A DNA stretch of 64,000 bases from Barthelona sp. PCE. Lineage: Eukaryota; Metamonada: BaSk clade. How positions within the stretch are numbered: the stretch's first letter is position 1; every line of letters starts with the position of its first letter. The position numbers and the translations under genes are program-made. Positions 26,712-36,872 of the stretch are shown here, one piece after another. The notes under the pieces are model-generated. The model was not told the DNA's origin. It did not search any database and was given only the letters and a program-made list of their open reading frames with translations. The stretch lies in NCBI GenBank assembly GCA_040285745.1, contig JAUFOR010000008.1, positions 372,001-436,000 of the forward strand, given 5' to 3'.

Positions 26712-29700
26712 ATGTCATCGGGACACCAGAAAAAGCTTCGTCAGCGCATATTCAAGGCGAGAAAGCAGGTGTCAAAGGTTTTTGAGGATTTCGTTCAAAA
26801 TAATGACGGTCTCGTCGACAAATCATGCTTTTTAACGGGCGTAAAGACACTAGGCATAGATATCAACGATGCTGAAATTGGAAAACTTATCGATAACGCA
26901 AGCACAGGCGATGAAAATCGTAAACTTGTTGATTATTCACATTTTTTGGATAGTTTACAGGTAAAAGAGGTCGCAAAGCCCAAGAAACCGTCAAGGCTGA
27001 AACCATTCAGACCAGATGATGATTTTGTAGCGGGTAAAGTAAGTTACAAAGATTTACGTGTGGACAGACCTGTATTACAACATAATTTAACCAAGCTCGG
27101 CCTGCCATCTAATGAAATCGCAGACATCATGGGAAAAGTAACCTTTGAAGATGATGGTAAAGTATCTTTAAACGCAACGATGAAGAAGTACTTTGGTTAT
27201 ATTCCTTTAGGAGAAGAGTTTCAGCCCATTAGGTCAGGAGTCTGTGCCAAGGCCCGTCCAAAAGACACAGAGAACCTCTTGAACCCTGAGCCACTTGAAG
27301 TAACAGCACCACCACGTGAAGAACGTGAGACAATTATTGATGTGACAGTAGGTGCTAAACATGAGAAAGGAATCAAGCACGACATCTTTACGAAGTTAGA
27401 GGGTGACTTGGAAGGTATTTCTTCCACTTTTGAATCGGTAACAAGTGCACAAGATCTGAACAGGAAGTTGTCTGATTTAAATATTAATTACAATGAGGCT
27501 GAAGTTGCAGAACTGTTTCAGGCAGGTAGAACACAGAAGGGGTTCAACTCTAAGCGATTTGCCAACAAGATATTCGACATTACTAAACCGAAGAACGTTG
27601 CTCGCGTAAAACCAGTACGTGATTCAAAGTCATTTGTTTCTCATGCATTAGATGTTGAGAAGGACATGGCAAAGGCTGAGGAAGAGCACGTTCCTGTCAA
27701 ACATCCATCAAACCTCATCACAAAAGCAAATCTCATCGAATCACTGAAGGGAAAAATGCGCATGAATAAGAAACAAGAGAAGTATATTGTCAAGAGTTTT
27801 GATAAGTTCATTCAGCAAAGTGGATCAACAAAAGTACCTGTCAATGAGTTTTTAGATTACCTTTCGGCAAAACAAAAGAAGAGATCTGGTACACAGTCTA
27901 AAAACAATGTCATGGATCCTGACGTCATCAAAAAGAATGATATTCGTGCGCGTATTAGTGAGAAGTTCCAGCAAAAAGGTGATTTCAGAAAGGTTTTCAG
28001 GAATATGGATAACGAGCACATTGGAGCATTGTCTGTTGAAAAACTTGAGAAAGGTTTGTATGATATTGGTATGAGGTTGACACCAGATGAATTCCAACAC
28101 ATTTGTTCCATCGTGAACCCAAATAATTCGGGAACAATTGCATATGCTTCACTTTTGCATTATGTACAGCATAGTGGTCGGACATTAGATGGACCGGAGT
28201 TGGCTTCAAAGAGTGTTTATTCCACAGATTCAATTGAAACAAGAAAGATCAATATGATCAAGGACAGTGTTGCCAATCAGTTACGTCGTAAGTGTAGTTC
28301 AGCTACAGAGACGTTTCTGCGTATGTCTCGCGATTATAATGGTTATATTTCTTTCGATGAATTCCTTACAGGCCTCAAGACAATGGGTGTCCACGTCAGC
28401 GAAGACGATAAGATGCTACTCAAGGGCAATATCGGTAAGGAACGTGAAGACCGTATTACAGTCAGTGATCTCAGTTTGTTGTTGAATTCACCGGTAAAGG
28501 GAATCAGAAACCTTACTGATGACAACAGAGACACGATTAAGCTTGATAATGGTAAACGAATTTTGAACACAGCAGTTAGCGAGTCGCATATTATGGATTT
28601 TTTGAACGATTCACCAATCAAGCCTGTCGATTTAAGCAAACAGCACCCTGCTCACTATCATTTGTATGCAACAGCTGAGGAGGCTGATCTCCCTGGAGCA
28701 AGATATGTGGCGAAAAAGGGAATGCGCTCGAAGTTCCGTACAAGAAGCGTACCTCGGTTTGATCATCATATTGATACAGTTAATCCACTTAATATTGATG
28801 AAGGGTATGTTCCGAAGGAGTACCATAAGTTCAGCGCTGAAGAGGGCAAGCACATTAAGAAGGAGTTCTCAAAGCTCAGTCACGGCAATAAGGCATTCCT
28901 ACGTCATCAATTTAAGAAAATTGATAAAGATCGTGATGGGCACATCAGTGGAGCAGAGTTTACAAAGTTGATGGGTGATCTTGGTATCACACCACGTACT
29001 GTTAAGGACAGATATTTGTTCAGCGGAAGGAGACACGAGCGTGTTTCTGCAGCAAAGAAGATTGTAGGTGATGATAAAGTCACGAAAGATGGATATGTAG
29101 ATTACAACCGCTTCGTAGACTCTCTACCCGACACTGTAATTCCCAAAACCCCATCTGTCAGTGAGAAGTTCTTCCCCACAGAGGAGTTGAAGATTCCTGT
29201 TACCCCTCAATTACACATCGAGCAGCCGTGGCGTAGACAGCTTGTTTCAACATGTCCTCTTCCTGGCAACTCACCCTTGGCGAATCGAGTCGTGGATAAT
29301 GAGAAGGTGATAGCCTATATGAAGAAGCGCCGTAACAAGGTGAAAAGACGTTCGCTTTCAACCCAGAGAGATTATAATATAATTGCACCCGAGCCCATTA
29401 TTCAGAAAAAGCGCGCACAGTCAACATGTCAGGTTAAGGAGCTCTTGAGTTCAGACATCCATGTTGACCCAAAGCGCCTTAAACACTCGTTGAGAACGCA
29501 CAATATGAAGGGACAGAAAGCAGATCGTTGTAGGTCAGTACCAAACACCCGTACCCTCCGTAACCCGAAGGATGTAAGCAGAAGTGAGCAGAAATTAGCT
29601 AGAAAGGTTAACAGACAGACGGAGAATAACCCAAGAAGATTGCGAGATCAATTCCAGAAGCGGGACACAGACTCTACGGGATCCCTACCTCTGGATCAGT

Positions 29701-30260
29701 TTGCCCTTGCTATGCACTCTTCAAATGTACATTTGGATAACAAGGAAATGAGCACATTGTATAAGCAGCACCAGAAGGAGGGAAAGGTTGAGTACAATAA
29801 GTTCATTGATACAATGATTGAAACTAATGTTGTGCACCAAAATAAGCAGCCTGTAGTCAAGCGAGCAGAGAACTTGAACTTTACTGATTCTAGGTCTGTG
29901 CTTAACCTTGACAAATATAATAGAGAAGAGGTGAAGTTAGTTGAAAGTAGGAGAAGAATCACACCTAAGATATCAGAGGAGATCAGGAGGCCAGTTAAAC
30001 GCTCGTACAACAACCAGAATACACACGAAAAGATATTTTCGACAAAACATGAGAAGCCGAAGGGTAAAGCTGTTGGTGTATACAATCCTGATTATCAGCG
30101 ATCACAAAGCGTACCAGCACACACCACAAGACAGACTCCACGTAGGAGATACACGAACCAGCAGACTTATAATCCGCTGACCGAATCCAACACCCCAGCT
30201 CCACCATACACACCAATGAGGAGGCAATTCCATCACTCACATAGCCGAATATTTGGATAG
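26712..30260 (+). CDS. Large multi-EF-hand protein, EFCAB6-like
   Basis: 1182 residues with many EF-hand-type helix-loop-helix units. One has a full Ca2+ loop (DKDRDGHISGAE, about residue 736), another a near-complete loop (RDTDSTGSLPLD, about 982); others (for example NMDNEHIGALSVE, DYNGYISFDEF, NPNNSGTIAY) are partly degenerate. Between them lie basic, Pro/Ser-rich linkers, and the last 250 residues are very basic. The multi-degenerate-EF-hand design with little else recalls EFCAB6 and similar ciliary doublet proteins, so an axonemal structural role is possible. I keep the name descriptive. No membrane segment. The 3' end is 34 bp from the convergent TPR gene. Confidence 0.8.
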   Translation: MSSGHQKKLRQRIFKARKQVSKVFEDFVQNNDGLVDKSCFLTGVKTLGIDINDAEIGKLIDNASTGDENRKLVDYSHFLDSLQVKEVAKPKKPSRLKPFRPDDDFVAGKVSYKDLRVDRPVLQHNLTKLGLPSNEIADIMGKVTFEDDGKVSLNATMKKYFGYIPLGEEFQPIRSGVCAKARPKDTENLLNPEPLEVTAPPREERETIIDVTVGAKHEKGIKHDIFTKLEGDLEGISSTFESVTSAQDLNRKLSDLNINYNEAEVAELFQAGRTQKGFNSKRFANKIFDITKPKNVARVKPVRDSKSFVSHALDVEKDMAKAEEEHVPVKHPSNLITKANLIESLKGKMRMNKKQEKYIVKSFDKFIQQSGSTKVPVNEFLDYLSAKQKKRSGTQSKNNVMDPDVIKKNDIRARISEKFQQKGDFRKVFRNMDNEHIGALSVEKLEKGLYDIGMRLTPDEFQHICSIVNPNNSGTIAYASLLHYVQHSGRTLDGPELASKSVYSTDSIETRKINMIKDSVANQLRRKCSSATETFLRMSRDYNGYISFDEFLTGLKTMGVHVSEDDKMLLKGNIGKEREDRITVSDLSLLLNSPVKGIRNLTDDNRDTIKLDNGKRILNTAVSESHIMDFLNDSPIKPVDLSKQHPAHYHLYATAEEADLPGARYVAKKGMRSKFRTRSVPRFDHHIDTVNPLNIDEGYVPKEYHKFSAEEGKHIKKEFSKLSHGNKAFLRHQFKKIDKDRDGHISGAEFTKLMGDLGITPRTVKDRYLFSGRRHERVSAAKKIVGDDKVTKDGYVDYNRFVDSLPDTVIPKTPSVSEKFFPTEELKIPVTPQLHIEQPWRRQLVSTCPLPGNSPLANRVVDNEKVIAYMKKRRNKVKRRSLSTQRDYNIIAPEPIIQKKRAQSTCQVKELLSSDIHVDPKRLKHSLRTHNMKGQKADRCRSVPNTRTLRNPKDVSRSEQKLARKVNRQTENNPRRLRDQFQKRDTDSTGSLPLDQFALAMHSSNVHLDNKEMSTLYKQHQKEGKVEYNKFIDTMIETNVVHQNKQPVVKRAENLNFTDSRSVLNLDKYNREEVKLVESRRRITPKISEEIRRPVKRSYNNQNTHEKIFSTKHEKPKGKAVGVYNPDYQRSQSVPAHTTRQTPRRRYTNQQTYNPLTESNTPAPPYTPMRRQFHHSHSRIFG

Positions 30261-30294
30261 AGTAAACATTTACATTTTTCTTCTCTGTTGTTGA

Positions 30295-31767
30295 TTAATA
30301 TTGAATTCCCAACGAAGCCATCATTTCTCTGGCCTGAGCATCATCGTCAGTAGCACCAGGCATCAACTGACGGATCATTCGCTTGGCCTGATTGTTCTTA
30401 GGTGCAATCTTCAAGACATGATCGAGATCACTGTATGCCTTATCGAAATCACGTAATAACACAGCAGTTCTTGCTCTATATATATAAAATGCAACAATTT
30501 TTGGGTTTTTAGCAATTGCAATAGAGAAATGCCAATATGCGCGGGGAAAATCACTCTGATTAAAATATACACAAGCTTGATTAAAATGAGAGATTGCTAA
30601 TCTAACCACTGCATCCCATGCCTTTTGCTCAACGAGCCTTGCCTGATGCTCGAACTCTGGAGTTGTGTGTTTCACAACCTTTGCGATATGTTTCATTTTG
30701 TTGCTCTCAATCTTTAACAACTCAGAGGCTCTTAGGAAATCTTGCGTTGCATCAGGGTAGTATTCGAGAATGCTCAACGTTTCTCCTCTATTAATAAGCA
30801 GATCTGTAGTTTCACAATGTTCTAAACCTCGAGTAAATATCTTCACCGCCTTCAAATGCCTCTTCTTTTCAAAGCATTGAAGTCCATATGAATTACAATG
30901 TACAGCAACATCTTTCCGTATTTCCTGCATGTTCTCCTCGGTCATACCGTTATCCAAGAGATCCTTCAACAATTGCTCAAGCTCAGTAACAGCTTGCTTT
31001 GGGTTGTGGAACAAACGATGGACGTTCGCCCTCTGCTTAATAAGATCAATGCTCAGAGGATCAACCTCGATTGCCTTGTTCAACATCGCCAGTGCCTCAT
31101 CGTAATCTCCTTGAAGAACTTGTAAGTTAGCATAAGATGATAAGTTGTGCGTTTCTGTTTCTAACACTGATAGTAGCTTGAGTGCTGGGGAGTGGTCTGG
31201 GTTCATCTTTAGCGCGTTCATGGAGAGCTGCCGTGCTTCTCCAAACATGGAATTCATTGCTGATATCACTGCGAGTGTTGTCAGACCATCCACATTTGCA
31301 GTTAATACTTCTTTCTTTTGACGTGCAATATCTAGTGCTGCAGATCTACGTCCTTGCAGCAGGCACACTTGAATACATCTTACAACAGACAGACAATGTG
31401 TTGGATCGGTGTTCATGGCTTGTTTAAAATGAGCCATAGCTTCCGTATATCTGCGTTCATTGAGAAATACAAGCCCAAAGTACGTCGAAAGGTCGGCGCT
31501 CACAGCTGATATGTCTTCCCTTTTTGAAAAAAATAAGCAACGGATGTAGTAAAATTGTGCTTCACTAATATCTCCTATTGCAAGATATGCCTGAGATATT
31601 TTTTGTGCTAAGTATGCGTCCTTTGGGGCCAAAACTAGCAAATGCTTGCCCAAAATAATAGCTGATATATAATCTCCGTCATTTAAGAAAAGATCGAGTT
31701 CATCGAATCCTGCTGCTAATCTGGAGTTAATGACCCTTCTACCGTCATTATCACTGAGATCGTTCAT
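30295..31767 (-). CDS. Tetratricopeptide-repeat protein
   Basis: 490 residues composed almost wholly of TPR helices. Clear TPR-type units include the segments around residues 90-125 (YTEAMAHFKQAMNTDP), 225-258 (YDEALAMLNKAIEVDP) and 425-460 (FDKAYSDLDHVLKIAP). There are roughly ten units, a superhelical protein-binding scaffold with no catalytic domain. The last 30 residues (QLMPGATDDDAQAREMMASLGIQY) form a short tail. Proteins of this type include ciliary TTC proteins and cell-cycle or chaperone adaptors; TTC16-like is one possibility but TPRs alone do not decide. The fold assignment is firm, the function is open. Confidence 0.85.
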   Translation of the reverse strand: MNDLSDNDGRRVINSRLAAGFDELDLFLNDGDYISAIILGKHLLVLAPKDAYLAQKISQAYLAIGDISEAQFYYIRCLFFSKREDISAVSADLSTYFGLVFLNERRYTEAMAHFKQAMNTDPTHCLSVVRCIQVCLLQGRRSAALDIARQKKEVLTANVDGLTTLAVISAMNSMFGEARQLSMNALKMNPDHSPALKLLSVLETETHNLSSYANLQVLQGDYDEALAMLNKAIEVDPLSIDLIKQRANVHRLFHNPKQAVTELEQLLKDLLDNGMTEENMQEIRKDVAVHCNSYGLQCFEKKRHLKAVKIFTRGLEHCETTDLLINRGETLSILEYYPDATQDFLRASELLKIESNKMKHIAKVVKHTTPEFEHQARLVEQKAWDAVVRLAISHFNQACVYFNQSDFPRAYWHFSIAIAKNPKIVAFYIYRARTAVLLRDFDKAYSDLDHVLKIAPKNNQAKRMIRQLMPGATDDDAQAREMMASLGIQY

Positions 31768-32081
31768 AAAAATTGCTCCATAAAATGGGGGAAAGGGGAG
31801 AGAAATTGTGTAACCAGTATTAATAACGTTAAATGCTTTCTTTACTTATTGAAATGCACAAACAGGTAAAATTATACCCATGTAAATATAAATTGTAGGC
31901 GCAGGATTACGATATGTTGTTTTTTTAAGTGGTAACATTTTTTGAGCTTTTTGTCATACGCATTAACAGTGTTGGAGTGGATCGATTGTGTATTTTTTGA
32001 AGTAAGTTACCGATTTATTGAACTCATTCGATACGAACTGCTCTCTTTTTTAATATCAAAGGTTCTACTCTTCGTAACAGT
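31768..32081. other. Intergenic region, nothing recognised
   Basis: 314 bp between two minus-strand genes. AT-rich with poly-T runs and no open frame of note. Confidence 0.4.
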
Positions 32082-33827
32082 TTATAATGTCCAATCTTCA
32101 CTTGTAGCGTTCTCATAGTGGCGACTAGTTGCTTTTTGCCTCATTAAAACCCTCTTATCAAAGAAATTCAGCAATGTACTTTTTTCTTCAATCGTTGCAA
32201 CCTTTAACACAAGTGATTCAAGGAAGGAATGATTGCTTGCATTGGTTCTCACTGATAACTTGGTTGTAATAACATCATATATCCACCTAAAAAGTCTATG
32301 AATTGCACCAATGTTGAAACACCCTCTGGTTACATTCAAGGTAGGGTCTACAGGATCCATCAGTACAGGAGCGTTCAAATTAGATAAATTAATGTTAAAC
32401 TGTTGTAAAAGCGAATTCTTAGGTCCAATAATTGCACGATCATTATGCCAAACAATGCAATGTGTTCTAAAATTAAATCTTTTGGAGTAAAAATGCAGTA
32501 ACTGCCAGAAGAACTGTGAAAGCCCAACACTCTCGTCAGTTGACAAATTGGGATATAGCTGCCAACGATTCTGAGCAAATGCAATAATATATAATAAAAG
32601 CCCATAACTACCCAGTCCCCCAGTGTATGCTTCGTTGAGATATCTAGCTGCAAGTGATTGTTTTAATACTAACACAATAGGAAACACATGTGGTAACTCG
32701 TTTAGTACAGTAACTACAAATTTCGTTGCATTGTATCCCCCCATCTGATTGAAACTGATATCGCACAGTAAACCACTTCGATGCTGAAGCTTAACAATTG
32801 GAATTGATGCACTAGAGATAACTTGTACACATTTACCAACATTACTCTTTAGCAATCGTTCTTTAATCATATGTAGTGCAAATAAAGGAATGTCTCCCGA
32901 ATATCTGTTATCAAATTGCATGAAAATATCATGATTAAATTCAATGTTGTATGTTTTCAATACTTCAAAATGTTGATTAAAAAGACCTTGCATAGATAGA
33001 ACTTCATCGTTGAATGCTCTTAGGATTTTCATGAGCACAGGGTCGATAGAAAGAGAAATATCTACATCACCAAGAGGTAGAACTAAATTCGTGGATGATG
33101 AACCATACAATTTCACACTAAGCATTTCTGATAGAATATCTCTCTTTTCCTGGATGGCTGTATTTAAAGTTGACTTCTTTGGCCATTTTCGATCACATAC
33201 AAGTAAAATTTCCAAGAATACATCAGTTAAGCAGTTACCTAATTCGGTTACAATAGCTCTCCTGAGTTTTTTCTCTGCATCTGATGGCTTTAGATAGTTT
33301 CCCAGAGCCAATAATTCTCTTTGTAGGAACTGTGGTGATTGTTTGCGATGTTGTGTAATCATGCTTGATGAAAACCATACTGGGTATATAACACCATTCT
33401 TAACGTTCAATGATTCTTTCGGCAGCATTTCATCATCGCTATCCGAATCTGAAAATATGAGCACTGGTGTAGAAACGCTTGGTGGACGTAAATTTGTAGA
33501 AACTGAAGGTATATCATCAACTGTGTCCCAGTTGATTTCTACCACTGGAGATGCAACCAAATCGTCGTCTTTAGGTGACTTTACCTTCTGAGATTTACGA
33601 ATAGGCTCATCAATTTCGTGTTGGAAAGGATGTTTCTTTCTGCTTCTTTTTTTGAGTAGTTCGTCCCTAGAATCAACAGTAATCTCAATTTTGGATGCCC
33701 AATGACCCTTAGCTTTTGGCTTTCGCACACGAGAAGTGGATTGTTTTTTGGATTTGTTTTTAAAGACCTTAGGGAATAATTTCGAATACCCTCTCTTCAA
33801 ATCTTCCGATACTTTCTTCGGAGGCAT
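32082..33827 (-). CDS. TRF4/PAPD5-type non-canonical poly(A) polymerase
   Basis: 581 residues from ATG 33827. A basic, disordered N-terminus (about 1-130) leads into a nucleotidyltransferase domain. The catalytic signature is YGSSSTNLVLPLGDVDISL (about residue 243), giving G-S-S and the first two Asp (DVD); the third Asp is in LLCDISFNQ (about 353). GLGSYGLLLYIIAF (about 415) is the nucleotide-base recognition region of the PAP/25A-associated domain. The CDISFNQ block is characteristic of Trf4/PAPD5/7 rather than Gld2. Such enzymes add short A-tails to nuclear RNAs for exosome decay (TRAMP) and to snoRNA precursors. All three catalytic Asp are present, so activity is expected. A GCTTTCA motif lies 14 bp upstream. 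Confidence 0.9.
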   Translation of the reverse strand: MPPKKVSEDLKRGYSKLFPKVFKNKSKKQSTSRVRKPKAKGHWASKIEITVDSRDELLKKRSRKKHPFQHEIDEPIRKSQKVKSPKDDDLVASPVVEINWDTVDDIPSVSTNLRPPSVSTPVLIFSDSDSDDEMLPKESLNVKNGVIYPVWFSSSMITQHRKQSPQFLQRELLALGNYLKPSDAEKKLRRAIVTELGNCLTDVFLEILLVCDRKWPKKSTLNTAIQEKRDILSEMLSVKLYGSSSTNLVLPLGDVDISLSIDPVLMKILRAFNDEVLSMQGLFNQHFEVLKTYNIEFNHDIFMQFDNRYSGDIPLFALHMIKERLLKSNVGKCVQVISSASIPIVKLQHRSGLLCDISFNQMGGYNATKFVVTVLNELPHVFPIVLVLKQSLAARYLNEAYTGGLGSYGLLLYIIAFAQNRWQLYPNLSTDESVGLSQFFWQLLHFYSKRFNFRTHCIVWHNDRAIIGPKNSLLQQFNINLSNLNAPVLMDPVDPTLNVTRGCFNIGAIHRLFRWIYDVITTKLSVRTNASNHSFLESLVLKVATIEEKSTLLNFFDKRVLMRQKATSRHYENATSEDWTL

Positions 33828-34001
33828 CGAAAAAAAATTATGAAAGCGCCGTGTAAGGCGAGCAAAATGCAAAATATGCACTTTAATGATTGAAATTCTA
33901 TATATGAAGCAAATAAAATGGCTATATTCCTTTTATATGCCGTCTAAGGGAGTAAAACCGTATTTAAAAAAAAAAATGAGAACCTGCCTTTTATTTGGTT
34001 T

Positions 34002-34691
34002 TTATTGTCTTGTTCTTTGCATCAAAATATATCTCAGCTTATCAATTTCACGACTTTGCTCTAAGCCTAGAAATAGATTTGTCTGTAAAATGGAAACTAT
34101 TGAATATTGCTTTTCACGATCATTATTCTCTTCAGTTGATTCCATTATGTTGCCTGTTAATAGGTGAGTAATCTCAGAGGGATACGAACTGAGATCATCC
34201 TTGCCGATTAATAACTCAGTTCGTTTAACGTTAGCAGATACGCGGTATTTCAACACTGACGAAACTATTTCACTTATCAGCTCGGTTAACAGCATATCTG
34301 ATGGCTCATCAAGGTCCATATGTAACAGTGTGACGACTGAGTCATCAATTCTGTCACAAACTTCACCAATTAGAAACTTATTATTGCCTGTATCATTTAG
34401 AACTGAACAAACATAGCTGTTCACCGCCTGCTGAATCTGATTGTCGGATTCATACGGTTCATATGCCTCAGAGACAATAGATTCATCTAGAATCAGACAA
34501 TTATACAATTCACCGATTGCATGCTTGAGTAGAATCAATAACTCTCCTACTTCCATCTGGTTGGCATCTTCTATCTTCATTATTTCGTTAAAAAAGCCTA
34601 AAAAAAATAAGCTGGCCCAAGTAAACAGCTGTAAAATGTAAAGCAGGTTTTCTGAGTTTTTGTTTGTTAAAAAAGATCTGACTAGTTGCAT
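34002..34691 (-). CDS. Hypothetical protein, 229 aa
   Basis: The frame starts with an ATG at 34691; a second ATG at 34580 (residue 38) is also plausible. The first 37 residues include a hydrophobic run (YILQLFTWASLFFLGFF) that would be a signal anchor if the longer form is made. The remainder is acidic and helical, without a known motif. Its 3' end has no close neighbour. I do not recognise the family. Which start is used decides whether the protein is soluble or membrane-anchored. Confidence 0.6.
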   Translation of the reverse strand: MQLVRSFLTNKNSENLLYILQLFTWASLFFLGFFNEIMKIEDANQMEVGELLILLKHAIGELYNCLILDESIVSEAYEPYESDNQIQQAVNSYVCSVLNDTGNNKFLIGEVCDRIDDSVVTLLHMDLDEPSDMLLTELISEIVSSVLKYRVSANVKRTELLIGKDDLSSYPSEITHLLTGNIMESTEENNDREKQYSIVSILQTNLFLGLEQSREIDKLRYILMQRTRQ

Positions 34692-34861
34692 TAAAGGCGA
34701 ATTATGGCATTAATATCTCATAGTAAAGATTTCATTAACCTGCATACTTTTTGGAAGTTGCAAATTTTGGGCATATTTCGTTTAAACGAAACATCAGCTC
34801 CACATAAACCCAAAATATAATATTGAAACATACATAATATTTATTAGTATTGTTTTACACA

Positions 34862-36034
34862 ATGCAACCCTTTTCATTTGATTCGAGCAGCTTGTCGCTG
34901 AACTCGAACTTTAAAACGCTACTGGGGGAGTGTATGGTACAGGAGACTAACGATAAACTTGAAATTGAGCGACATTTGGGCTTTAATTTCTGTGTTCGCA
35001 AGGAATTTTCTATTCCATCGGTTAATAGCAGTGTGACGCACGTATTTTGCACTCCAGATCGTCGGACACTGCATATTTTTGACTCTATTGGATATGTACA
35101 TATTTTTTCCATTCCAGATTTTCCCAATGTTGGATCATCCAAGTCCATCCGGGCGATGTTTGCACTTAACGTGTCGCCAAAGACCGTGACACATTCTACT
35201 TCTTCACGATATACTCTTATTGTGTTTGATGATTCTTCCACCAACTCTTTATTGATTGACAACGTTAAAAAGACCTACATTAGGATGGAGGACAGCGAAC
35301 CACGTGATAAAATACTTGGTGCGTGCTTTGTATTAGATTCAAACAATAGTTCCAATTTTAAAACAATTTCTTCAGGATTTGTACGTGAATATACCGTGTC
35401 ACCCGACTTAAAACTTACTAAAATGTCTGAGGAATCCATACAAATGTTTGATTGTGATGTTTCCTTTTTTTCAAACAAATTTCTGCATTTAACCGGTGAA
35501 TTGAACCGTGCTTTAGACCATCCCAACATAACAAACCACAGCAATGTCGTGTATCACGATGAAAATGAGGAATTTTTGATCACTCGAACCCGAAATCAAA
35601 TTGTGATTGGTGATCAGACATTCAGTGCATTGACAGAAGAAAAACAACCATATATGTATGTTTCCGGGCAGAATTGCGTCTGGGTAGCTCGTGAAATGGG
35701 GTATTCAGTGTTGTTTATGTGGGATGTAACCTTAAAACAATTGTTTAAGGCAGTTATAGGATTTGAAGTGGTAAATTCATTCGCTGTTGTTACTGGAGCA
35801 TTGATTTATGTTGAAAATGGAACGATGATATTGGAAGGTGATCCAAAAATTTCAACACTATTCAGTGATGTTGCAGTTACAAGAATCAAAAAATCATCAA
35901 CCCAAAAAAGAAAGAGAAAAGCTGGTAATAGAAAGAAAAACATTCAGTTGAAACAACAAAGGGTTGATACAGATTTAATATCTCATGCAGCTCAAAGTTT
36001 GATTAAGCTTGCTTCTACAACAATTGATACTTGA
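34862..36034 (+). CDS. Hypothetical beta-propeller-like protein with basic C-terminus
   Basis: 390 residues from ATG 34862 (the longer frame begins at TTG). Residues 30-330 show repeating beta-strand-like blocks with DRRTLHIFDSIGYVHIFSI and similar WD-like turns, suggesting a degenerate propeller. Residues about 340-365 are strongly basic (RIKKSSTQKRKRKAGNRKKN), a likely nuclear or nucleolar localisation signal. The plan, a degenerate propeller plus a C-terminal basic tail, occurs in ribosome-biogenesis factors, but no specific UTP family could be named. It converges on the coatomer zeta gene with 36 bp between stops. Confidence 0.65.
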   Translation: MQPFSFDSSSLSLNSNFKTLLGECMVQETNDKLEIERHLGFNFCVRKEFSIPSVNSSVTHVFCTPDRRTLHIFDSIGYVHIFSIPDFPNVGSSKSIRAMFALNVSPKTVTHSTSSRYTLIVFDDSSTNSLLIDNVKKTYIRMEDSEPRDKILGACFVLDSNNSSNFKTISSGFVREYTVSPDLKLTKMSEESIQMFDCDVSFFSNKFLHLTGELNRALDHPNITNHSNVVYHDENEEFLITRTRNQIVIGDQTFSALTEEKQPYMYVSGQNCVWVAREMGYSVLFMWDVTLKQLFKAVIGFEVVNSFAVVTGALIYVENGTMILEGDPKISTLFSDVAVTRIKKSSTQKRKRKAGNRKKNIQLKQQRVDTDLISHAAQSLIKLASTTIDT

Positions 36035-36070
36035 TATTCATGACAAATTATTTATGTTTACTACATTCAT

Positions 36071-36586
36071 TCACCCCTTCACAGCTCTTTTGAATACCTT
36101 AAAAGCACCCTTGAAACCCAAATCGCTTATGTTATATTCACTGTAGAATGCGTTTAATGAACTTGTTTCTATTAAATCGTTGCATTCCGAGTCTAAAAAC
36201 GTGCCTTCATATATGGCATCATCCACAATACGTTGTAATAAAGGAATATTGGATTGGAAAGGAACATCCTCAGTAGCAAATTCTGGATTGTTTTGAAGAG
36301 CTTCTGTGACTGTTAAAATGACCCTCCTCAGAAACACTGTGTTTTCATTTGACTTTCCGACAGCATAAAAAGTAATATTTTGGAAAGTTAGTGTTGAAGC
36401 CACAAAATCAGAGATTCTTACACAATGCTGCGGCCTAGCAGACCCCTCCGCAGCTTCAATGATAGATTCTATGACAGATTGCTGCTCTGGAATGGGTAAA
36501 TCTCTCAGCACACCCCATGTTCTGCAAAGTAGTAATCCTTTGGAGCACGTGACGAAGAACGCTTCCACCTTAGGCAAATGACTCAT
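36071..36586 (-). CDS. COPZ: Coatomer subunit zeta (COPI)
   Basis: 171 residues, the size of coatomer zeta. The protein reads as a longin-type fold: N-terminal strand PKVEAFFVTCSKGLLLCR, then FQNITFYAVGKSNENTVFLRRVI (compare IDLFLYVVGSSYENELMLMSVL in zeta), a helix with LTVTEALQN, and LLQRIVDDAIYEGTFLDSE (compare FLVLDEIVDGGVILESD). The tail FKGAFKVFKRAVKG corresponds to the final amphipathic helix. Zeta pairs with gamma-COP in the adaptor-like core of COPI vesicles at the Golgi. AP sigma subunits are the alternative, but the VDxxxxxGxxLxS motif points to zeta. A CCTTTTCA motif lies 11 bp upstream of the ATG. Confidence 0.75.
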   Translation of the reverse strand: MSHLPKVEAFFVTCSKGLLLCRTWGVLRDLPIPEQQSVIESIIEAAEGSARPQHCVRISDFVASTLTFQNITFYAVGKSNENTVFLRRVILTVTEALQNNPEFATEDVPFQSNIPLLQRIVDDAIYEGTFLDSECNDLIETSSLNAFYSEYNISDLGFKGAFKVFKRAVKG

Positions 36587-36596
36587 TGCAGTTATA

Positions 36597-36604
36597 TGAA
36601 AAGG
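36597..36604 (-). promoter_or_regulatory. Initiator-like motif CCTTTTCA
   Basis: On the minus strand, CCTTTTCA lies 11 bp upstream of the coatomer zeta ATG. Confidence 0.4.
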
Positions 36605-36872
36605 AAAAAGAACGGTTTTACAGTATGTTCAGAATCTATTTCGATTCTACGACTTTTAATTTCACTCATGGCTCCAAATATTCATTCTCACCCACTCTAT
36701 CGAGTTCAATACTGAAGAACCTAATATTGAAGTAGAAGACAGAAGATAACTATATTTTGGCGTGGTGTGGCAGTAAATATAGTAACCTTTGTAGATACAT
36801 TACACAAATGTCCGAAAAATTAATAAACAAAAATTTTTGAGTTTTTTTTTATTTAAGCACTGTCAGAGCAGA